Positions 51,373 to 62,500 of a DNA stretch of 64,000 bases are shown here, in pieces (positions within the stretch are counted from its first letter, which is position 1; every line of letters begins with the position of its first letter). The DNA comes from UBA1447 sp964627535 (GTDB lineage: Bacteria; Bacillota; Clostridia; Oscillospirales; Acutalibacteraceae): the NCBI GenBank assembly GCA_964627535.1, contig CAZVJW010000020.1:1-64000 (forward strand), read 5' to 3'. A program made the translations under genes and the position numbers. The notes under the pieces are model-generated. The model saw only the letters and a list, made by a program, of their open reading frames with translations, searched no databases and was not told the DNA's origin.

Positions 51373-53409
51373 CAGCGTGATTTCCATGAAAATTATATGC
51401 GGTATTGATTCGTTTGTCAATAAACTCCCCCTGCCGCGGCGTCTGCAGTTTTGCGCAGCGAAAATTTCCTCAAAGGAACGAAATGCCGTTTTCGGCCGTT
51501 ATACAAATAACGACGTAAAATACACAAACTTCTCTTAGAGAACCATTGCGCCATTCTTTTAACGCAAGACGCGAGCCGCCAAAATTCATATAATTGCCGG
51601 AAAGAATAACAATGCCGAAATTTTTAAAACCGCGCAACGGGATACAAAATGAAAATGCTTCCCGGCAGGAACAAATAAACATAAAGATAAACAATAATTA
51701 AATTCCATAACGGAACAATAAAGACTTGGATTTTTCGCCGGCAGCGGCGGAGCAAAACTACAAATACTTCTCCTCAAGCACAATTAACGCAAAAGGGGCG
51801 AAAGCAGCGGTATAAAATATATTTGCGAATTAGAATAATAAAGTTCGGGTAAAACGAATCAGAAAAAACCGGCATTACCGAAAAATCACAATTAGAAATA
51901 AAAGTTAAGCGGTTTTCGCGCCGTCAATAACAACCCAATTGTATTTATACTTCCCTTTCGAAAGTATAAATACGCCGGCAGACAAATCGAAAAATCGATT
52001 CGCACAGACAATAATTCAAAATTGAAACTAAAAAACTATTGTTTTTTTCACGGACGTGGCAGCATACGTAGAGAGAAAATTTCAAATGAGAACAATGTGA
52101 CGGGTGCGGTTGATTTTGGCACGAACAGGTAAACAGGCAAAATAATTCACAATAGAAACAATGGCGCTGCATCGGGCGGAGATGAAAGCGGCACGCGGAC
52201 AGAAGGGTTATTTCATAAAAGGAAACGAATAAAGCTTCGGCGGGAATGCGCGCAAAAAAAGCTGTATGTTAAAACAACTCAAAAAAACGAAAAACGGCTT
52301 TGGCCGACGAACTCAAACCAAAAGCGGTTCGGCAAAAATAATGCGGAACGGAAACAATTTAACCTGAGCAGCCCGAAAAAAGAATAAAGAAAAAAGATCT
52401 GAAATGTGGGAATATAGAAATATGGCCGTTTTGACGAATTTGCGGACGGAGCAGCCGCATGCCGAGAAAATTCCGGGAAGGAATAAAGTAAAGGCAAACT
52501 AAATTTATGCGCGAATACCGCGGCGTTCGGCGTATGATGCCTATAAAGAAATAAATACGAGTCAGAAAAATTATTGCTTAACGGGCATAAAGCGGCTAAA
52601 TATTTGATAAAGGGAAAAATAATCTTGACATGAAAAATGAAAACAGGCAATGACGTAAAAGCCGTGAAATGTAAAGCAATGAAGCTTGGTTTATGCCGAG
52701 ATAGTGAAAGGGCAAGAAGGCATACGTGACAGAACCCTTATAAAACAAGGTGTTTGCAGATTGCCGGGCATAGAAGCAAAACGCCGATAGTGTAAAGGTG
52801 CAAAGCTTTACAAAGGCACAACATACGTAAAAAGAAAATAGAATAACGGTAAAATCAGCCGTGCGCAGAGATGGCGGGAAGGAGGCAAAAAGACAGCAGA
52901 AATGGCCGGAAAAATTACAAACAGGAACAAAAAATACAAATTGATACCGCCGGAACCTTGGACGGCAATCCCGGCAGAAATGCGGCAAAAAAGGACTGGT
53001 GAACGGGAACGGAAAGTTCGCAGCCGGAACAAATAAAATGTTTTCCTGTGCCGGCGAAGGGGCGAAAAATCCAAAATCGGCGAAGGAAAGCGGTTTAGCT
53101 TTACACTGGGAATAATGCTCAGGAAGAACAATAACGGCGGCTGGGTATGCCGGAAGGAACGGGGGTGAGCAGATAAGTTTCTCTCCGCAGGGTTCGGCGG
53201 CAAGCGTTATTAGACGCATTTGAAATATTTGACGGCAGAGCACACTTTTGTCAAAAATTATTCGGCGGTGATAAAAATAAAATGTTAATCGGAACGGCAG
53301 AAGGATACCGCGAGATGAATTTAACAAAAATGCACAAGATATTGATTGCCGGAAGGGTGTTTTGCTATATATAGTAATATATATTTTGAAAAAAATTAAC
53401 ACAATAATA
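51373..53409. other. 2-kb T-poor region without a credible gene
   Basis: Stop codons interrupt all plus-strand frames. On the minus strand longer frames exist, but only because that strand is poor in A, and their translations are full of Phe, Pro, Cys and Arg with no domain. The plus strand is rich in A and G and poor in T: for example 52921-52980 has 25 A and 7 T. One clear hairpin is GTATTTATACTT/AAGTATAAATAC (51941-51973). It ends at the adhesin promoter. It could be a long untranslated RNA, a spacer or decayed sequence. Confidence 0.6.
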
Positions 53410-53438
53410 TTGACATCGCAAATGCCGTATGTTATAGT
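53410..53438 (+). promoter_or_regulatory. Promoter of the giant surface protein
   Basis: A perfect TTGACA (53410-53415), a 17-base spacer and TATAGT (53433-53438) place the start near 53445. The leader is about 80 bases and ends with GAGGGA eight bases before the ATG. Confidence 0.85.
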
Positions 53439-53526
53439 TAAAGTGCAATAATGGCTATGATTGTATAGCTGTCTAAAAATCTTTATTTAATAGATTTTTC
53501 CATACTACGGAAGCGAGGGAATAATT

Positions 53527-56500
53527 ATGAAAAATTTAACTAAAAAATCCAAAAAGGGGCTTAGCCTGCTGATGGTGGCGGCCTTGGTTGTCTCAAGCAT
53601 TGCCCTCGGGCTTGGCCAGCTGCGGGCGCAGGCGGTCCAGGCCGCCGGACAAACCATTGTATATCATATATATATGGAAACGCACGCCCAGACCTGCGGC
53701 GGCTCCGGTACGGACTCCAACTTTAAGCTGCGCCTTGATTTTGATGTGGCGGCTGACTGGTACTCCGGGGTTATTGACGACACCGGCGACAGCAACGACC
53801 AGGAATCGGACGACAACAACAATATGTATGTCACCGGCCCGATCGAACCCCTTACCGCTGTATACCTTTATCAGGACAACTCAAACGGCGGCCAATGGCA
53901 GTGGGATGTTATCAGGGTTTCGGTTAATTTCGGCGCAGGAGAGGTAACGATTGCCGAGATAGGCGGCGGTACATATGACTCCGCCGGCGGGTCAATCAAC
54001 CTTGGCTATAATAACACAGTTGATAACAACTATAATAAGACCATAACCTTCGACGGCAACGGCGGTACGGTCGCCGGCGGCTCCACCTACATACTGACAG
54101 CCATCCAGGGCGCGTTGCTGCCCTCAACCAATTTCCCCACCACGCTCGCGAGAACCGGTTATACAGCCAAGGCAGGCTGGTATGCCGCCACATCGGGCGG
54201 TTCGGCGGTTTCGATGCCGACAACCGGCCCGAGCGCAGCAAACACGACTTATTACGCGCAGTGGAACCCCAACACCTACCAGGTTACTTTTAACGGCAAC
54301 GGCGCGGACGGCGGGGCAACCGCGGCGCAAGACATCGTATATACCGCTTCCGCAAATTTAAACGGAAACGGATTTTACAGAACCGGCTACGGTTTCGTCG
54401 GCTGGGCGACATCCGCCGGCGGCAGCGCCGTGTATGCAAACCAAGCGAGCTACACAATGAGCTCCACCGGAGCGACGCTGTATGCGGTATGGTCAATTAA
54501 TAATTACATCATAACATTTGACGCAAACGGCGGTACGGGCGGCACTTCAACCACACTGCCGTACAACTCAAGCCTGTCGGCGCCCGGCGTGACAAGAACA
54601 GGTTACCAATTCTTAAACTGGAACACGGCAGCTGATGGAAGCGGAAGCACCGTAACCTTCCCCACAACAGTGCCCGCGTCCAACACAACATACTTCGCGC
54701 GGTGGACGGCGAACACCTTCTATGTGTCTTTTAACGCCAACGGCGGCACCGGCTCCATGTCAGACCAAACATTCGCCTACGGCACAGCGCAGCCGCTGAC
54801 ATCCGTCGGTTACAGCAGAACCGGTTATAACTTTGCCGGCTGGAATACATTGGCAAACGGCACCGGCACATCATACGCCAACTTGCAGAGCGTCAGCAAC
54901 CTGACATCATCAAACGGCTCAACCTATCCTCTTTTCGCGCAGTGGACCAAAAGCACCTTCCCGCTTGTCTTTAATGCCAACGGCGGCACGGGCACCATGG
55001 GGAACCAGACGCTCACCTTTATGACGCCGACTGTGTTGAATACAAACGCATTTACCATGACCGGCTACAACTTCGCCGGCTGGGCGGAGACTCCCGAAGG
55101 CTCGGTGTTATACGGAAACGGCGCATCGTACACCATGGTAACCGAGGGCGCGACTCTCTACGCCAAATGGACCGCGGGCACATACAACGTAACCTTCAAC
55201 GGCAACGGCTCCACGGGCGGTTCGATGGCCGCGCAGGGCATCACATACAATACGGCCGCCAACCTTAACACAAATGCGTTTAGTAAAACCGGCAGCACCT
55301 TTACCGGCTGGAATACGGCCGCGGACGGTTCGGGCACCCCATACGCGGACGGCGCGAGTTACACCATGAACACCACCGGGGCAACCCTTTATGCGCAATG
55401 GTTTGCAAATGACTTCCCCCTTGTTTTCAGTGCCAACGGCGGCACGGGCACCATGGCGGACCAGTCCTGCACCTTCGGCGTAGCGGAACCCCTTAATGCA
55501 AACGCATTTTCACTCGACGGGTACACCTTCGCCGGCTGGGCAACCTCGTCCGGCGGTCCGGTGGTATACACGAACGGCGCGAGCTACACCATGAACACCA
55601 CGGGCGCAACGCTTTATGCCAAATGGACGGCGAACACATACTATGTTGCGTTCAACGGCAACGGCAACACCGGCGGTTCGACAACAACGCCGCAGACTTA
55701 CACCTACGGCACTGCGCAGGCACTCAACACAAACGGCTTTTCAAAGAACGGTTACGCCTTTAACGGTTGGAACACCGCCTCAAACGGGTCGGGCACAAGT
55801 TACGCGGGCGGCCAGAGCGTAAGCAACCTCACCACAACAAACGGCGCGACGGTTACCCTCTACGCCAAATGGACGGCAAATACTTACGAGATTGCATATA
55901 ACGCCAACGGCGGTTCAGGCACGACAATGACAAACTCCACACACACCGTTGATGTGCCGAAAGCCCTTACAATATGCTCCTACACCAATACCGGCTTCGC
56001 CTTTGAGGGCTGGGCAATGTCCGCGGGCGGTTCAGTGGTGTTTTCGGACGGCTATTCCGTCACCAACCTTTCCTACACCAACGGGGCGACCGTCACCCTT
56101 TACGCGAAATGGACCGCAAACCCATACAATGTGGTTTTTGATAAAAATGACGTAAACGCCACCGGTTCGATGTCACCGCAGGAGATCGTTTTCGGCGAGG
56201 CCGATACGCTTACCTTAAATGCTTTCGCCAAAACGGGCTATCACTTCGCCGGCTGGGCGGAGAGCACCGGCGGCACGGCGGTTTATACGGACGGCGCGGA
56301 ATACACGATGAACACCCCGGGTGCCACCCTTTACGCCAAGTGGGCGGCGAACACCTATACGGTGACTTTTAACCCGCAAGACGGCACGGTCAGCCCAACC
56401 TCAAAATCGGTAACATACGCCGGCACTTACGGCACCCTGCCGACACCGGTCAGACCCGGCTACACCTTCGGCGGGTGGTACACGGCAACGGGCGGCGGCG

Positions 56501-59500
56501 GCACCAATATTATATCCTCAACATCCGTAACAACCGCAAACAACCATACGCTTTATGCCAAATGGACGGCAAATACTTACTATATAGCTTTCAACGGCAA
56601 CGGCAGCACAAGCGGTTCGACCTCCTCCCCCCAGACCTTCACCTATGATTTTTCACAAAACCTTAACATGAACGGCTTTGTGAAAACCGGCAACACGTTC
56701 CAAGGGTGGGCGACAACATCCGGCGGCACGGTAGCATACACAAACGGCCAGAGCGTATCCACCGTCACGCCTATTGCAAACGATACCGTCACGTTCTTCG
56801 CCGTATGGCAGCTTAACCATTACAATATAAGTTTTGACGCGAACGGCGGCACAGGCAGCACGGGCCCAACTTCCATGGAATACGGCGCGCCGCTGGTTGC
56901 GCCGACAGTGACAAAACCCGGCTATTCGCAAAACGCCACAACCCCCTGGGAACCGGCGTTACCCACAACGGTGCCCGCGGCGAACACGACATATATCGCG
57001 CAGTGGACAATTAACCAATACACCATCAACTTTGTGGAAAACGGCGGTTCGCCCGTAACCAATATTACGCAGGATTACGACACACCGGTTACCAAGCCGG
57101 CTGACCCGACATTGCAGGGCTATATCTTCAACGGCTGGTTCACGGATTCCGGTTTTACACAGGCGGTTAACTGGACCGGATATAAAATGGGGTCAAGCAA
57201 TGTTGATTTCTATGCCAAGTGGACGGCAAGCATATTCTCCATCACCTTTGATTCGCAGGGTGGTTCGCCGGTAACCACCATAACACAAAATTTCGGGACT
57301 ACCGTAACCGCACCGGCCAACCCGACGAAAACGGGATATACGTTTAATGTTTGGACGCCGGCGGTGCCTTCAACCATACCGTCGCACGACACAAATTGTG
57401 TGGCGTCGTGGACACCAAACACCTATACTATATTATATAACGGAAACGGCAATACCGGCGGGTCGACAGCAAGCTCTTTGCATACCTACGGCACGGCACA
57501 AAATCTTACAAGCAACGGGTTCGAAAGAACAGGCTGGGCATTTGCGGGCTGGAACACCGCGGAAAACGGCAGCGGAATATCATACGCTGACGGCGAAAGC
57601 GTAAACAGCCTCATCCCAAGCGGGAGCATGACACTCTATGCCAAATGGACAATAAGAAGCTTTACCATTACCTTTAATTCAAACGGCGGTTCCGGTACGG
57701 TTCCTTCATCGATTACGCAAAACTACAATACGAACGTAGCATTGCCGTCGGGGGCCGGCTTAACGAAAACAGGCCGCACATTCAAGGGATGGAACACAAC
57801 AAACACCGCGGCAACCGCGTTAACCACCTATGCGATGCCCGCAAACGACCAAATACTGTATGCGGTATGGGGCGCCGATTACAGCGCCGTAACGGCAGCG
57901 GCAAACCTGTGCAACGCCGCAACGTTGCCGGCAAACGCAACAAACGATCCGGATTATGTGGTAGGCGGAGCAATGTATATTGAAGCGGGGCTGTCAAGCT
58001 TGTATCCGAATGCGATGTATCCGAGAGCCATGTATACATCCGACAGCCTGGCGGCAATGACCGCGGCAATCAACGCTGTCGACTGGAATAAACTCAACAA
58101 CCAGCAAAGCGCGGTTGATGTTTACGCAGCGGCGATAACGGCGGCATACCATAATCTTGTGCTGCTTTCCGCCGATTACACCGATTTGAATGGCTTAATC
58201 GATCAGGCGCGAGCCAAAAACAGAGGCTGGTATGACCAGGACAGCTTGGATGTGCTTGACGAGGCGCTGAATGCCGCGGATGAAGCGGTTAGCGCCGAAT
58301 ATAAAATACCGGTACAGGAGGACAAAGTCGACTTCGCGACCGGAATGCTGCAGGACGCTATCGATGCGCTTGTATTGCTGCCTGCCGACTATTCCGAAGT
58401 GGAGTACATATGGACAAACAAACCGTCGGATTTGGATACAAACTATACGGCGGAATCGGTTGCCATCCTCAGAAACTATTACTACAACTCGATTATTCCA
58501 GACCTTACCATTGACCGGCAGGATGATGTAGACGGCTATGCAGACCAGCTGCTGATATACAGCACCGTGTCAACAACAGGCCTTCCTCCGGGGCTTATTC
58601 TGCTGCCTGCCAATTACCAATGTGTGGTAGACGCCAAAAAGGCAATCCCGGACGGCAACACCGATGAAGCGGTCGATTGGGATTATTTAAATACTTATTA
58701 CAATAATGTCACGGGTCTGTACAACGCTGTCAACGCCGTAATTTATGGCAAGACAATAGACGAGCAGGGGACTGTTGACGATTATGCGGACGACATCGAC
58801 ACGGCAAGGCTCGCGCTTGATGCCAAGGGCGCTGTCTACACCTATTTGGGGATCGCGCTTAGTGTGGCGGAAGAACCGGATTGGCCGCAGTCCTATTACA
58901 CGCCCGCGAGCTGGTCGGCGTACAGCCAGGCGAAGGTTGACGGGCATGTTCTCTATGACAACCAGAACCTGGATATCCTGCATCAATCCGAAATTGATTA
59001 TGCCACGGCGCAGATATATGATAAACGTGATTTGCTGAAACTGAAGGATGTTACCTATACGGTGAAGTACCAAACCACGAGCGGAGGGCCGCTTGCGGCG
59101 GACGCAAACAAAACCGGTAAAGCCGCCGATTGGGTAACGGAATATGCGGTAGAGGTAACAGGGTACACGACAACACAGCAAAGCCAGCAAATGTACTTAA
59201 CCGGAACCAACGAATTAAATATTTTTATATTTACTTATAACATTAATTCATATACCATCAGCTTCAACGCAAACGGCGGTTCGGCTGTAAGCGACATCAG
59301 GCAAAACTATAATACTGAAATAACAACAGCACCGGCTACAATAAGAACCGGCTACACCTTCGGCGGATGGTATTCGGACTCCGGGCTTGTCAACGCGGTT
59401 GCATGGCCTTACACCATTGGGGCAAGCAACGCGACCTTCTACGCCAAGTGGACGGCAAACACCTACACGGTCACCTTTGACGCGCAAAGCGGCACGGTTG

Positions 59501-62500
59501 ACCCGGCATCCAAACAAGTGACATACGACAGCACATACGGCGCCCTGCCGACACCGGTCAGAACAGGCTATACCTTCGGTGGATGGTACACGGCAACCGG
59601 CGGCAGCGGAGACAAGGTTGAAAGCACAACCGCGGTCGCGATAACCGCGGACCAGACCCTGTACGCAAAATGGACGGCCATAACATATATGGTAGCCTAC
59701 AATGCCAACGGCGGCGCGGGCGCAACCATGGCAAGTTCGACACATACCTATGACGCCGATAAAAACCTTACCAAAAACACTTACACAAGAACAGGCTACA
59801 TATTCGCGGGCTGGAACACCGCAGCAAACGGTACGGGTTTGAATTATAACGATGAACAAAGTATTGTTAACCTTGCCACGGGCGGAACGGTTAATATGTA
59901 TGCCCGTTGGACGCCAATCACCTATACCATCACCTATAACGCCAACACCGGCGACTCCGGAACAACCGATGATTCCTCACATGTCTTTGATGTTGCCAAA
60001 AACCTCACCCCGAACGGTTTCTCAAAGACCGGATACAGCTTCCTCGGCTGGTCAACATCATCCTTGGCCACAACGGCTGATTATGATGACCAGGAGAGCG
60101 TAACCGGAATAACATCCGTTCCGAACGACATTCTTACCTTCTACGCTGTTTGGTCCATCAATCAATACAAAGTCAGTTTCGATTCAAACGGCGGTTCCGC
60201 TGTGAACGACATTGAACAAGACTTCAATACGCAGATAGCAACTGCGCCGGAATCGACAAGAACCGGCTATACCTTCACCGCATGGTGTTCCGATACCGGT
60301 CTGGTCAACGCGGTTGAATGGCCGTACACCATCGGAACAAGCGACGTAACCTTCTACGCCAAGTGGACGGCGAACGAATACACGGTAACCTTCAACCCGG
60401 GTACCGGCGCGACGGTTGACCCTGCTTCCAAGCAGGTAACATACGACAGCACATACGGTACCCTGCCGACACCGGTAAAAACCGGGTACACGTTCAGCGG
60501 CTGGTACACACAGGAAAGCGGCGGGATTTTAACTGAAAGCGCAACCGCGGTTGCGATAACTGCCGCGCAGACCCTATACGCGCACTGGACGGCCAACACC
60601 TACACGGTGGCATATGACGCCAACGGCGGCGCGGGCGCGGCAATGGCAAGTTCCACGCACACATTTGACACCCCGAAAAACCTTACGGCCAACACCTATA
60701 CAAGAACAGGTTACACCTATAACAGCTGGAACACCGCCCAGAACGGTACAGGCTTCAGATATGACGATGAACAGAGCGTGAACAACCTGGCCGTAAGCGG
60801 CACCGTAACACTCTACGCACAGTGGACGGCGAACGAATACACGGTAACCTTCAACCCGGGTACCGGCGCGACGGTTGACCCTGCTTCCAAGCAGGTTACA
60901 TACGACAGCGCTTACGGCACCCTGCCGACACCGGAAAAAACCGGCTACACCTTTGACGGCTGGTACACGCAGGAAAGCGGCGGAACACTGACCGACAGCG
61001 CAACAATTGTTGCGGTAACAGCGGAGCAGACCCTGTACGCGCACTGGACAGCCAACACCTACACGGTGGCATACGACGCCAACGGCGGCGAAGGCGCGGC
61101 AATGGCAGACTCCACGCACACTTATGACACAGATAAAAACCTTACGGCAAATACTTATACAAAAACCGGCTACACCTATAACGGCTGGAACACGGCCGGG
61201 AACGGAACCGGGATAAGCTATACAGACGGCGAAAGCGTAAGAAACCTCGCTGCAACCGGTACGGTGACCCTCTACGCGCAGTGGACAGCGAATGAATACA
61301 CGGTAACCTTCAACCCGGGTACCGGCGCGACGGTTGACCCTGCATCCAAGCAGGTTACATACGACAGCGCTTACGGCACCCTGCCGACACCGGAAAAAAC
61401 CGGCTACACCTTTGACGGCTGGTACACGCAGGAAAGCGGCGGAACACTGACCGACAGCGCAACAATTGTTGCGGTAACAGCGGAGCAGACCCTGTACGCG
61501 CACTGGACAGCCAACACCTACACGGTGGCATACGACGCCAACGGCGGCGAAGGCGCGGCAATGGAAAGCTCCACGCACATTTATGATGCGGATAAAAACC
61601 TTACGGCAAATACTTATACGAAAACCGGCTACACCTTTAACGGCTGGAATACGGCCGGGAACGGAACCGGGACAACTTATACAGACGGCGAAAGCGTCAG
61701 AAACCTCGCTGCAGCCGGTACGGCAATCCTTTTTGCGCAGTGGAGGGCGAACGAATACACGGTAACCTTCAACCCGGGTACCGGCGCAACGGTTGACCCT
61801 GCTTCCAAGCAGGTAACATACGACAGTACATACGGCACCCTGCCGGCACCCGTCAAAACCGGATACATCTTCGGCGGCTGGTTTACAGCGGCAGGCGGCA
61901 GCGGTAATTTGGTTGAAAGCGCAACCGCAGTTGCAATAACGGCCGCGCAAACCCTGTATGCAAAGTGGACAGCCATCACTTACCAAATTGCTTTTGACGG
62001 CAACAACAACACCGGCGGGTCGACAGATACACCGCAAACGTTCACCTTTGACTCCGAACAGAACTTAAACGCAAACGGCTTTACAAAAGTCGGCAATACT
62101 TTCCTTGGCTGGTCGACATCCTCCTCCGCCACAGTGGCCGATTATGCGGACCAGGCAAACGTAACGAATGTTACCTCGGCACCAAACGAGATTGTCACCT
62201 TCTTCGCGGTTTGGCAAATGAACCACTACGACATAACCTTTAACGCCAATGGCGGCGACGGCAGTGTGGGGCCGACCTCGATGGAATATGAAGCCGCACT
62301 CAGCGCGCCGACGGTAACAAGGCTCGGTTATACATTTGACCATTGGGATCCGGCGGTTCCGGCAACAGTTCCTGCGAATGACCAAATATATACAGCGCAG
62401 TGGACGGCCAACAAGTACTGGGTAACCTTTGATTCCGACGGCGGCACACCGGTCGACCCGATTCAACAGGATTACAACACGCCTGTAACGGCACCTGACG

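Noticed and set aside
52596..53402. Open frame of 268 codons on the minus strand in the T-poor block
   Set aside because: The minus strand is poor in A, so stop codons are rare by composition. The translation is rich in Phe, Pro, Cys and Arg, has no domain or ribosome binding site, and overlaps other equally long frames.
51373..53409. Diversity-generating retroelement template or variable repeat
   Set aside because: There is no reverse transcriptase gene in the window and no paired repeat differing at adenines. The A-richness alone is not enough.
53588..53947. 119-codon plus-strand frame inside the adhesin start
   Set aside because: It is out of frame with the signal peptide and PLAT-like domain and has no ribosome binding site.
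60574..62037. Open frame of 487 codons antisense to the adhesin gene
   Set aside because: It repeats with the same 459-base period as the sense repeats and mirrors their codon pattern. The sense frame is open for over 10 kb with clear domains and a signal peptide, so this is a shadow.
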